In this document: piece after piece, positions 26,406-34,927 of the stretch
Numbering within the stretch: position 1 is the first letter of the stretch
How the letters are laid out: each line of letters opens with the position of its first letter
DNA from: an uncultured Opitutia bacterium
GTDB lineage: Bacteria; Verrucomicrobiota; Verrucomicrobiia; Opitutales; Opitutaceae
DNA length: 64,000 nt
Direction of reading: 5' to 3'
Assembly: GCA_903862955.1 (NCBI GenBank)
Contig: CAIPAH010000008.1
Coordinates: 1 to 64,000, forward strand
The notes under the pieces: generated by a model
The model's input: the letters and a program-made list of their open reading frames with translations, nothing else
Told to the model about the DNA's origin: nothing
Databases searched by the model: none
Program-made: the position numbers and the translations under genes

Positions 26406-27540
26406 CGATGAACATCTGCGCCGGATAAACCACCCGGCCCCGCGTCAGCGTGTCGCCACCCAAAATCTCATGCTGCACCTCCGCCAGGCGGATCGCATTC
26501 AGCAGCTTCTCGGTGCGCAGGCCGCTCAGCACCGGCTTCGACCGGTCGTCCGCCAGCAGCACAGGCGCCCGGTAAACGAACAGGTAATCCAGCTGCCGCT
26601 CCTGCAAAATCTGGCTCACCAGGGGCGAGCCACCTTCGAAAAACACCCCGGTGATCTTTTCCTGCGCGCAGCGTTTGCGAAACTCCGTCATCGGGACGCG
26701 CTGCGTGCTCGACGGCAGGATCCACACCTGCACACCCAGCGCCTGCAGCTTGCGCACGTAGCCCATGCCGCCATGCGGTGTGGTGACCACGATCGTGCGC
26801 TCGCGATAGCGGTCCGTGTACACGTCCGGCATCGACCGGTCCGCCACACTGCGCAGGAGCCCATCAAAGACGAATCGCCACGGGCACCACTCCTCCTCGC
26901 CGGGCACCCGCGCGGTCAGGCGCGGATTGCGTGCGATCACCGTGTCCGCCCCGACCGCAATCGACGGAAACAGTCGCCGCCAGCGCATGACGTCCGCCTG
27001 TGCCGCCTCGCCGGTAATGTCCCGCTCATCGCCGGAGCGACACGCCACGCGTCCGTCCAGCGTGATGGCCGCCTTTGCCGCCACCAGCGGTGAACCCCGG
27101 GCCACCCAGTGATTGTAAATGAGGTTCAGGTCGGTGCACTCGGCTTCGCGCACGCCCGCCACCACCTCGACTCCCGCCGCCCTCAACGCGTCGCAGCCCC
27201 GGCCCGCCTGCGCGGGATCGGGATGATTCGCCCCGACGACGAGGCGCTTGAGACCGGAACCGAGGAACCATTCGGCGCTTTCGCCCATGCGTCCGTCGTA
27301 AGAGCCGGGCTCGAGATTCGTCACGAGCGTCGCACCTTCGTTCGGCGGACGACCCAGCTTGGCCAGCGCGGCCTTGGTCGCGCCGACGGTGCCGGGCTGG
27401 CCGTTGCTGCCTTCCGCCACGATGTGGCCGTCCTCCACAATCAGCGCGCCCGCCATCGGACCGGGATGGGTCACGCCCCAGCCTTCCCGCGCGAGCTCCA
27501 GCGCGCGCTGCATGAAAGTCTCAAATTCAGCCGCTGACAT
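26380..27540 (-). CDS. ribD: RibD-like protein with an intact reductase domain but degenerate deaminase domain
   Basis: RibD normally deaminates and then reduces the pyrimidine intermediate of riboflavin synthesis. The 386-residue protein has both domains by length. In the deaminase part the zinc site is lost: HAE is replaced by Gly-Ala-Thr (residues 53-55), the first PC cysteine by Gly79 (LEPGSYDGR) and the second cysteine by Ser88. The reductase part keeps AKAAITLDGRVACRSGDERDITGE and VGADTVIARNPRLTARVP. It therefore resembles plant PyrR, a reductase with an inactive deaminase domain. The ATG at 27540 is preferred over a TTG nine codons upstream. It overlaps the upstream hydrolase by 14 bases. 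Confidence 0.85.
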   Translation of the reverse strand: MSAAEFETFMQRALELAREGWGVTHPGPMAGALIVEDGHIVAEGSNGQPGTVGATKAALAKLGRPPNEGATLVTNLEPGSYDGRMGESAEWFLGSGLKRLVVGANHPDPAQAGRGCDALRAAGVEVVAGVREAECTDLNLIYNHWVARGSPLVAAKAAITLDGRVACRSGDERDITGEAAQADVMRWRRLFPSIAVGADTVIARNPRLTARVPGEEEWCPWRFVFDGLLRSVADRSMPDVYTDRYRERTIVVTTPHGGMGYVRKLQALGVQVWILPSSTQRVPMTEFRKRCAQEKITGVFFEGGSPLVSQILQERQLDYLFVYRAPVLLADDRSKPVLSGLRTEKLLNAIRLAEVQHEILGGDTLTRGRVVYPAQMFIDETTFSLG

Positions 27541-28162
27541 AGGGGTTGTGACGCTTTTCGTCGCCAACCGTCGTATCAGACCCGTGGCCGGGGTAAACCA
27601 CCGTTTCGTCGGGCAGCGTGTAGATTTGCTCCCGAATTGACGCCGTCAGCATCTCCAGACTGCCGCCCGGGAAGTCCGTGCGGCCAATGCTCCGGTTGAA
27701 CAGCGCGTCGCCCACAAACGCGGCGCGCAAATTCGGCGAGTAAAACAAAACGTTTCCGGGGCAATGCCCCGGCACGTGGCGCACCTCGAAGGTCGCCCCC
27801 AAGGCTTTAAATTTCTCGCCCTGGCGCACCCAATGGTCGGGAAAGACCGGCTCCAACTTCATCTTCCCCGCCAGGAATGCACTCATCACCTGCGGGGTTT
27901 CGTAGAGCGCCCGGTCCGCCTCATGCGCACGCACTTTCGCCTTCGTCTCCCGCACCACCTCGGCGGCCCCTTGCGTGTGATCCCAGTGCCCGTGCGTCAG
28001 CCAGAGTTCCGTCAGCTGGCACTTCGTCCGGGCGAGAATGGGTTCGATCTCCGCCCAGATGCCCTCGGGCGCATCCACCAGCACTGCCTCGCCCCGCTGC
28101 GGCTCGGTCAACAGGTAGGCATTGGTCTGGATCGGGCCCGCAGGCAGGACATGCAACTTCAT
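27527..28162 (-). CDS. Metallo-beta-lactamase-fold hydrolase (glyoxalase II-like)
   Basis: The protein has 211 residues. The zinc-binding motif THGHWDH is clear, followed by HVPGHCPGNVLFY, AFVGDALFNRSIGRTDFPGG and VVYPGHGSDTTVGDEK, the set found in the short YcbL/glyoxalase II-like group. These proteins hydrolyse thioesters or related metabolites; the exact substrate is not predictable. The start ATG 28162 (MKLHVLPAGPIQTNAYLL) is preferred; a GTG nine codons upstream is possible. It heads the unit with the ribD-like gene and rdgB and is divergent from leuB. Confidence 0.88.
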   Translation of the reverse strand: MKLHVLPAGPIQTNAYLLTEPQRGEAVLVDAPEGIWAEIEPILARTKCQLTELWLTHGHWDHTQGAAEVVRETKAKVRAHEADRALYETPQVMSAFLAGKMKLEPVFPDHWVRQGEKFKALGATFEVRHVPGHCPGNVLFYSPNLRAAFVGDALFNRSIGRTDFPGGSLEMLTASIREQIYTLPDETVVYPGHGSDTTVGDEKRHNPYVSG

Positions 28163-28252
28163 TTGCCTGACTATCCCAGCCGTTTTCACCGTCGCGCAAC
28201 CGTGAAAAATGCCCTTCCCTTTCCGCGCCTCGTGTCTAGCTCATAACCCCCT

Positions 28253-29356
28253 ATGCCCGCCCTCAAGTTCGCCGTCCTCGCCGGAGATTACATCGGACCC
28301 GAAGTCATGTCCGAGGCGCTGCGCGTACTCGAGGTCGTCGCCCGCCAGGAGAAACTCGAACTCCAGCCCGTCCCGGCCGACGTCGGCGGTGCGGCGATCG
28401 ATCGTCACGGCAGTGCGCTGCCCGACGCGACAGTGCAGGCCTGCGCCGGGGCGGATGCCATTCTCTTCGGTTCCGTCGGTGGACCCAAATGGGAAAAACT
28501 CCCGCCCGCCCAGCAGCCCGAGCGCGCCGCGCTCCTGCCGTTGCGCCGGCATTTCACGCTCTTCGCCAACATCCGGCCCGGCCTGCTCTACCCCGAGCTG
28601 ACCGACGCTTCCCCGTTGAAATCCGAGCGCATACCCCAAGGCATCGACATCCTCTGCATCCGGGAACTCACGGGCGGGCTGTATTTTGGGCTACCCAAGG
28701 AGACCACCACCCTGCCCGACGGCGATGTCCAAGCCGTGGACACGATGATTTATCGCCGGAGCGAAATTGAGCGCATCACCGCCACCGCGATCACCGCCGC
28801 CCGGGCGCGCCGGAAAAAACTCTGCTCGGTGGACAAGGCCAACGTCCTCGAGACCTCCGTGCTCTGGCGCAAGACGGTCACCGCCTACGTCGCCCACCAT
28901 GCGCCGGATATCGCACTGAGCCACCTCTACGTGGACAACGCCGCCATGCAGCTCGTGCGCGACCCCAACCAGTTTGACGTGTTTGTGACCGAAAACATGT
29001 TTGGCGACATCCTTTCCGACGAGATGGCCGTCGTCTGCGGTTCGCTGGGCATGCTGTCTTCCGCGTCGCTCGGCGCCGGCCGGAATTCCCGCGGCCTGCC
29101 TTTTGGCTTGTATGAGCCCGCCGGCGGCACCGCCCCGGACATTGCCGGCAAGAACCTCGCCAATCCCTGCGCGCAAATCCTCTCCTCGGCGCTGATGCTG
29201 CGGTACAGCTTCGGTCTCGAGGCCCCCGCTGCCCGCATCGAGGCAGCCGTGAAGCGCGCGGTCGTCGGTGGCAGCCGCACGGCGGACATTGCGTTCGGCG
29301 GCAAGTCGGTCGGCACCCGCGCCATGACCGACGCCATCATTGCCCAGTTGGGCTGA
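28253..29356 (+). CDS. leuB: 3-isopropylmalate dehydrogenase
   Basis: This is an NAD+-dependent oxidative decarboxylase of leucine synthesis. It has 367 residues, normal for LeuB. Signatures seen are [14 protein letters not shown] (the usual GDGIGPE is here GDYIGPE), [53 protein letters not shown] and [10 protein letters not shown]. The late NAD-binding block [22 protein letters not shown] is complete. The nearby genes are not leucine genes, so it stands apart from leuC and leuD. The GDYIGPE substitution is mild, the Asp and Glu being kept. Confidence 0.95.
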   Translation: MPALKFAVLAGDYIGPEVMSEALRVLEVVARQEKLELQPVPADVGGAAIDRHGSALPDATVQACAGADAILFGSVGGPKWEKLPPAQQPERAALLPLRRHFTLFANIRPGLLYPELTDASPLKSERIPQGIDILCIRELTGGLYFGLPKETTTLPDGDVQAVDTMIYRRSEIERITATAITAARARRKKLCSVDKANVLETSVLWRKTVTAYVAHHAPDIALSHLYVDNAAMQLVRDPNQFDVFVTENMFGDILSDEMAVVCGSLGMLSSASLGAGRNSRGLPFGLYEPAGGTAPDIAGKNLANPCAQILSSALMLRYSFGLEAPAARIEAAVKRAVVGGSRTADIAFGGKSVGTRAMTDAIIAQLG

Positions 29357-29369
29357 GTCGCCTCGCCGC

Positions 29370-31505
29370 TCAAGCGGTGCCAGCGATCACGCCTTGCACG
29401 ACCCGCAGAAGTTCGCCGGCGGCGAATGGCTTGTCCAGTGTCGCCGCGACACCCAAGGCGGAAAGCTCCCCCGACCGCGAGCCCATTTTCTTGCCGCTCA
29501 TGACACCACTCGAGACGATCACCTTTACGCTCGGGCTGATCTGCCGCAGGACGCGGATCATCGTCAGTCCATTCATGTTGGGCATGTCGAGGTCGGTGAT
29601 CACCAGCTTGATCTCGTTTTGGGCGAGCGCGAACCGCGACACCCCGTCAATGCCATCCTCCGCGAGGATCACGGTGTAGCCGAACTGCATCAGGATGCCC
29701 CTCACGGCATCCCGGATGTTTTCCTCGTCATCCACCACCAATACCGTCTCGCCGTGTCCCGTGGGAATCGCCGCCACCTCGCCGGCAACCTCCGCTGCGG
29801 CCGCCTCAATGTGCGCGGGCAGGTAGACCGTGAACGTGCTTCCGCGACCGACCTGGCTGTGCACGGTAAGAAATCCCCCGTGGCTCTTCACCAAGCCCTG
29901 CACGGTCGCCAGGCCCAGCCCGGTGCCCTTGCCCACCTCCTTCGTCGTGAAGAAGGGGTCGAAAATCTTATCCAAAATCTCCGGCGTCATGCCGGTGCCG
30001 GTGTCCGCGACACTGATCATCACGAAGTCCCCCGGCCTGGCGCCAGGCGTCGCCCCGGCCGTCGCCGGGGTGACATGCGTGTTCGAAGTCGCCAGCGTCA
30101 GCGTCCCGCCGCGGGGCATGGCATCGCGCGCATTGACGCACAGGTTCAGGAGCACCTGGTGAACCTGCGTCGCGTCCCCGAGAATCTCCGCGGTGCCCGG
30201 CGCGACCTCGGTCACCAGCGTGATGTCCTTGGGAAAAGTCTGCTCCGCGATGGTGACAATCTCCTTGATCAGCGGCGCCATTTTCAACCGCTGCTGCTCG
30301 CCCTCTGCCCCGCGGCCAAAGCTCAACAGCTGCCGCACGAGCTTCGCGGCGCGCTGGGCGCTGGACTCCACCATGCTCAGCATTTTGGAGGAGGCCTCCG
30401 GCGACTTGCTCAGCCGGATGATCGGCGCCGCCATCAGGATCGGGGCGAGGATGTTGTTCAGGTCGTGCGCGATGCCGCTGGCCAGCGTCCCGATGGATTC
30501 GAGTCGCTGGGCTCGGAAAAACTGCGCCTCGAGCAACTTCTGGTCGGTGATGTCCTGCGCCACGCCCGCGATGCGGAAGATCTCGCCCGCGGCATTTCTC
30601 ACCGGGAAAGCCCGGTCGTGAACCCAGCGCACCGCGCCGTCCGGGCGGATGATCCGGTAGGTCACATCGTAGTCGCCCAGGGCTTGCTTCGCGGTGGCGG
30701 CGAGCACCCGCTCGCGGTCTTCGGGATAAATGGCCTGCGCCCAACTCTGCGGCGACTCAAGCAGGCTCGCGCAGGTGCGTCCCCAAACTTTTTCGTAGGC
30801 GGGGCTCGTGTAGAGCATCTTTCTCGCGTTCGGATCAACCAGCCAGAAAACCTCGTCGATGCTCTCCGCCAGCTGGCGAAACCGCGCCTCGCTCGTCCGC
30901 AGGCTCTGGCCAATGCGCTTTTCATCCTCCAGCACATCCAGCAGGGCCAGCCGGGACTTCTCGGCCAACTCCATCAAGCGCGTTCCCTCCTCCACCGCCT
31001 TGGCCAGCTCCGCGGTTTTCCGGCGCAGCTCGAACTGCACGACGGTTGCCCGGCTGAGAGCCCGGAGCGCGGCCAGCTGTTCGGCCGTCAGTTTGCGCGG
31101 AGTGTGGTCCATCACGCAGAGCGCGCCAATCGCATGGCCGCCGGGTGCCACCAACGGGGCACCCGCATAAAAACGAATCTTGGGGCCGCCCACCACCAAC
31201 GGGCTGCCCGCGAAGCGCGGATCCGCCTCGGCGTCGTGCACCACGAAGACGTCATCGGCATGCACAATCGTGTGCGCGCAAAACGCCACGTCCCGCGGCG
31301 TCTGCACGTCAGTAACTCCCACGCGCGCCTTGAACCACTGGCGGTTCTCATCCACCAGCGAGACCAGCGCCATGGGAACCTGGCAGATCATCGCCGCCAG
31401 CAACGCGAGGTCGTCGATGGCCTGTTCCGGCGGCGTATCGAGCACATCGTAGCGACGGAGGGCCTCCAACCGGGCAGCTTCGTCCGGTAGTTTAGGCGCT
31501 TTCAT
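29370..31505 (-). CDS. Hybrid histidine kinase with GAF, PAS, kinase and receiver domains
   Basis: The protein has 711 residues and no clear membrane helix, so it is a cytosolic sensor. In order: GAF domain (about residues 20-165, ending FYAGAPLVAPGGHAIGALCV), coiled coil, PAS/PAC (about 205-325, with RIAGVAQDITDQKLLEAQ), HisKA with GIAHDLNNILAPIL (His near 346), ATPase (ADTGTGMTPEILDKIFDPFF, GTGLGLATVQG) and a C-terminal receiver (LVVDDEENIRDAVRG, ITDLDMPNMNGL, LDKPF). It is convergent with leuB. The only promoter candidate lies about 95 bases upstream of its start. The signal is unknown. Confidence 0.93.
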   Translation of the reverse strand: MKAPKLPDEAARLEALRRYDVLDTPPEQAIDDLALLAAMICQVPMALVSLVDENRQWFKARVGVTDVQTPRDVAFCAHTIVHADDVFVVHDAEADPRFAGSPLVVGGPKIRFYAGAPLVAPGGHAIGALCVMDHTPRKLTAEQLAALRALSRATVVQFELRRKTAELAKAVEEGTRLMELAEKSRLALLDVLEDEKRIGQSLRTSEARFRQLAESIDEVFWLVDPNARKMLYTSPAYEKVWGRTCASLLESPQSWAQAIYPEDRERVLAATAKQALGDYDVTYRIIRPDGAVRWVHDRAFPVRNAAGEIFRIAGVAQDITDQKLLEAQFFRAQRLESIGTLASGIAHDLNNILAPILMAAPIIRLSKSPEASSKMLSMVESSAQRAAKLVRQLLSFGRGAEGEQQRLKMAPLIKEIVTIAEQTFPKDITLVTEVAPGTAEILGDATQVHQVLLNLCVNARDAMPRGGTLTLATSNTHVTPATAGATPGARPGDFVMISVADTGTGMTPEILDKIFDPFFTTKEVGKGTGLGLATVQGLVKSHGGFLTVHSQVGRGSTFTVYLPAHIEAAAAEVAGEVAAIPTGHGETVLVVDDEENIRDAVRGILMQFGYTVILAEDGIDGVSRFALAQNEIKLVITDLDMPNMNGLTMIRVLRQISPSVKVIVSSGVMSGKKMGSRSGELSALGVAATLDKPFAAGELLRVVQGVIAGTA

Positions 31506-32195
31506 GTGTCATCAGGGTGATGGTAACGCGGGCATTCGCCAAGACGCGAAAGCAATTCGTCGGCTGTCGCCAACCGGGCTGCCCGCTGCACCGCAGTTGA
31601 GTATAACCACCTGACGTAGATACCATTCCGTGCTTCATGTTTCGGATGCCGCGGCGATAACCTCGTCTTCTCTTGCTCCCTGTTCACGCCCACGACGCGG
31701 CCCACGACAGGTCCCAGCCGCAAGTGCCCGTCTTTCATGGAGCCCTCGCCGCGTCGCATTCCCGGAGCATCCCCAAAGGCCGGACGCCCGTGGCCCGGCC
31801 GATGTCCCGATGAACGGCTCCATGTCCACATTCCAAACGCGCCCCGCAACTCCCGCCATTTCCCCGCTTCGAACGAGAACACGTTGATGCCTCAATCTTG
31901 TCACTCCTTGCCACAGACCATCAGCGACCATGGCCGACGGTCCGTTTCCGGGTCCGCAAAGCCGGCTTGGCCTCATCGTGGGGTTCCTCCGAATTTCCCT
32001 CGACTGCGCCGAGCGCCCTGCCCCACCCACGGGCGCCGCTCTTGAAACCACCTGAGTCGCTCGCCGGCGGGGAGGCGGCCCAAGCTTGCGTCGCGTGTCG
32101 CCCCTGTGGTTTCGTCAGCCGGCGGTTCCCGCGCCGCCAAATCACCGCTTGCCAACCCGCCGATTGCCGCCTGATTCCTCGGGTTTCCCCCGTTC
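31506..32195. other. 690-base gap between the hybrid kinase and alaS
   Basis: Several short frames cross this stretch on both strands, but none looks like a protein by composition and none keeps a recognisable motif, so I call no gene. On the minus side the 100-150 bases next to the kinase are a likely promoter/leader. The middle is GC-rich with many short inverted repeats (for example GGCGGGGAGGCGGCC). The plus-strand alaS promoter must also lie here but was not located. Confidence 0.5.
31600..31605 (-). promoter_or_regulatory. Candidate -10 element of the hybrid kinase gene
   Basis: On the minus strand the sequence reads TATACT, close to the TATAAT consensus, about 95 bases before the kinase ATG. 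No good -35 box is found 16-18 bases upstream; a TACGT-containing stretch (TATCTACGTCAGG) sits there, which could bind an activator. This rests on sequence similarity only. Confidence 0.3.
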
Positions 32196-34925
32196 ATGAC
32201 CTCCGCTGAAATCCGCCAGTCCTTCCTCGATTTCTTCCAGTCGAAACAGCACACGATTGTGCCGTCGGCCTCCCTGATGCCGACTGCGCCCAACCTGCTG
32301 TTCACCAACGCGGGGATGAACCAGTTCGTGCCCTACTTTCTGGGCGACCAAACGGCGCCGTGGAAGCGCGTCGCCGACACGCAGAAATGCATCCGCGCCG
32401 GCGGCAAGCACAACGATTTGGAGGACGTCGGCTACGACACCTACCACCACACGCTCTTCGAGATGCTGGGCAACTGGTCCTTCGGCGATTACTTCAAAAA
32501 GGAGTCGCTTACCTGGGGCTGGGAGCTGCTGACGAAGGTCTGGGGCATCCCGCCGAAGCGCCTGTTCGCCACGGTCTACGCGCCCGACAAGGCCAAGGGC
32601 GACCCCTCCGACTTTGACCAGGAGGCCTACGACATCTGGGCCGGCCTCTTCACCGCCGCCGGGCTCGACCCGAAGGTCCACATCGTCAACGGCAACAAGA
32701 AGGACAATTTCTGGATGATGGGCGACACCGGCCCCTGCGGCCCGTGCTCCGAGATCCATTTCAACCTGCTGCCGTCCGATAACGAGGCCGCCGGCCGCAA
32801 GCTCGTGAACTCCAGCAGCCCGCGCTGCATCGAGATCTGGAATCACGTCTTCATCCAGTTCAACGCGAACGCCGACGGCACCTTCGCCCCGCTCGCCGCG
32901 AAGCACGTCGACACCGGCATGGGCTTCGAGCGCGTCGCCGGCATTTACGCCTCCAGCAAGGGCTTCACCGATTTCACCGCCGAGCCGTCCAACTACGCCG
33001 CCAGCCTGTTCGCACCCCTCTTCGCCAAGATCGCCGAGCTCTCCGGCGAAACCTACCACGCCACCGTTCCCCGGGAGCGCACCGGCCTGAATGACCAGGA
33101 AAACGTGGACGTGGCCTTCCGCGTGCTCGCCGACCACGCCCGCTGCGTGACGTGCGCCGTCGCCGACGGCATCCTCCCCGGCAACGAAGGCCGCAATTAC
33201 GTCATCCGCCGCATCCTCCGCCGCGGCATCCTCTACGGCAAAAAGCTCGACCTGGAGCCCGGCTTCTTCTCCCAGCTCGTCGACGCCGTCGTCGACACGC
33301 TCGGCGGCGTCTTCCCCGAGCTCAAACAGCAGCACAAAACCATCCGCCGCGTCATCCTGGCGGAAGAGGAGTCGTTTGGGCGGACGTTGGAGCGAGGATT
33401 ACAGGAGTTTCAAGATGAAGCGTCGAAGCTCGACCAAGAGTGGGAAACACAGCGCAAGAAATTTCCTAATGAAGGCGTCCCTCCGAGATACCTCTTCCCT
33501 GGGGATCTAGCGTTCAAGCTCTTCGACACCTATGGGTTTCCGCTCGACATGACGCAGTTGCTAGCGGCAGAGCGCAATTTGACAGTAGACATCGATGCTT
33601 TTGGCCAGGCCATGGAAAAGCAGCGCGAGCGCGGACGCGCGTCCCAAAAGAAGGACGTCATCGTCGCGACCACCGAGGGCGCTGTCACGGCAGAGGCGAC
33701 CAAGTTCGTCGGCTACGAGATCGATGCCACCCACCCGACCCACGCGACGCTCGTGGATATCGTCAAGGGCGAGAAGGCCACGTTCCTCGTGTTCGACCAG
33801 ACTCCGTTCTACGCCGAGATGGGCGGACAGGTCGGCGACGCCGGCCACGCGCTCATCGGCGGCACAAAAATCGACCTCGTCGACTGCGTGAAGGACAAGG
33901 CCGGCCGGCACCTGCACAAGGTGGCGGTCAGCGATCAGCTGTCAGCCGTCAGCGTGGGCGAGGCCGCGACGCTTTCCGTCGATCTCGCGCGCCGCCGGGC
34001 GATCACGCGCCACCACTCCGCCACTCACCTGCTGCAATGGGCGCTGCGCAAGGTTTTGGGCACCCACGTCCGCCAGTCGGGCACGCACAAGACGCCCGAG
34101 CGCCTGCGCTTCGATTTCTCGCATTTCGAAGCCGTGACCGCCGCGCAAATCCTCGAAGTCGAGCAGCTGGTGAACGCCAAGGTGTTGGACAATTCCCGCG
34201 TCGTCTCCGCCGAGATCGAGTTCGCCAAAAAGCCCGAGGACGTCCTGGCCTTCTTCGGAGACAAATACGGCAAATACGTCCGCGTCGTGGACATCGGCGG
34301 CTACTCCAAGGAACTCTGCGGCGGCACGCACGTGGCGACGACGGGCGAAATCGGCATCATCAAGATCGCCGCCGAAATGGCGATCGCCGCGGGCACCCGT
34401 CGCATCGAGGCCGTCGCCGGCCAGCCCGCGCTCGACTTCATCGCCCAGCGCGAGGCGGCCCTCGCCGCCGTCAGCGCGCACCTGTCCGCCGGGCCGGTCG
34501 ATGTCGCCAAGAAGCTGGAGTCGGTCCTCGCCCACCAGAAGGAATTGGAAAAGCAGTTGAAGGTCTTCCAACAGAAAGCCTCCGCCGGCCTCGCCGAGGA
34601 GCTGGCCGCCAAGGCCACCGAGCGCGACGGGCTGAAATTTGTCTCGGCCGTGGTTGCGGTCGATACTCCGGAGTCGCTCCGCTCGCTGGGCTCGCAAGTT
34701 TTGGCCAAGATCGGCGAGGGGGTCGTCACGGTCGGCGCGAATTTCGAGGGACGCGCGAGTCTCGCCGTCTTCGCCTCGCCCGCCGCCATCAAGGCCGGCC
34801 ACCAGGCCGGCAAACGTGTCGCCGAACTCGCCGCCAAGCTGGACGGCAAAGGCGGCGGCAAACCCGACTTCGCAATGGGTGGCGGCAAGGATGGCAGCAA
34901 GCTCGCCGAAGTGTTGCGGCTCTGA
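32196..34925 (+). CDS. alaS: Alanyl-tRNA synthetase
   Basis: This class II synthetase charges tRNA-Ala and hydrolyses mischarged Ser/Gly. It has 909 residues, close to the usual 870-900. Seen are the N-terminal SAEIRQSFLDFFQSKQHT, the class II motif region GMNQFVPYFLGD, DTGPCGPCSEIH, the editing-site zinc ligands HHSATHLL and CGGTHVATTGEIG, and the C-terminal Gly-rich GGGKPDFAMGGGKDGSKL. Between about 33360 and 33610 the codon use shifts toward A/T-ending codons, unlike the rest of the gene. ispH follows after two bases, so the two are co-transcribed. Confidence 0.96.
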   Translation: MTSAEIRQSFLDFFQSKQHTIVPSASLMPTAPNLLFTNAGMNQFVPYFLGDQTAPWKRVADTQKCIRAGGKHNDLEDVGYDTYHHTLFEMLGNWSFGDYFKKESLTWGWELLTKVWGIPPKRLFATVYAPDKAKGDPSDFDQEAYDIWAGLFTAAGLDPKVHIVNGNKKDNFWMMGDTGPCGPCSEIHFNLLPSDNEAAGRKLVNSSSPRCIEIWNHVFIQFNANADGTFAPLAAKHVDTGMGFERVAGIYASSKGFTDFTAEPSNYAASLFAPLFAKIAELSGETYHATVPRERTGLNDQENVDVAFRVLADHARCVTCAVADGILPGNEGRNYVIRRILRRGILYGKKLDLEPGFFSQLVDAVVDTLGGVFPELKQQHKTIRRVILAEEESFGRTLERGLQEFQDEASKLDQEWETQRKKFPNEGVPPRYLFPGDLAFKLFDTYGFPLDMTQLLAAERNLTVDIDAFGQAMEKQRERGRASQKKDVIVATTEGAVTAEATKFVGYEIDATHPTHATLVDIVKGEKATFLVFDQTPFYAEMGGQVGDAGHALIGGTKIDLVDCVKDKAGRHLHKVAVSDQLSAVSVGEAATLSVDLARRRAITRHHSATHLLQWALRKVLGTHVRQSGTHKTPERLRFDFSHFEAVTAAQILEVEQLVNAKVLDNSRVVSAEIEFAKKPEDVLAFFGDKYGKYVRVVDIGGYSKELCGGTHVATTGEIGIIKIAAEMAIAAGTRRIEAVAGQPALDFIAQREAALAAVSAHLSAGPVDVAKKLESVLAHQKELEKQLKVFQQKASAGLAEELAAKATERDGLKFVSAVVAVDTPESLRSLGSQVLAKIGEGVVTVGANFEGRASLAVFASPAAIKAGHQAGKRVAELAAKLDGKGGGKPDFAMGGGKDGSKLAEVLRL

Positions 34926-34927
34926 CC

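Noticed and set aside
31737-32045. 102-codon frame in the gap before alaS
   Set aside because: Its composition (Arg/Pro/His/Ser) is that of a GC-rich non-coding frame, with no motif or conserved start.
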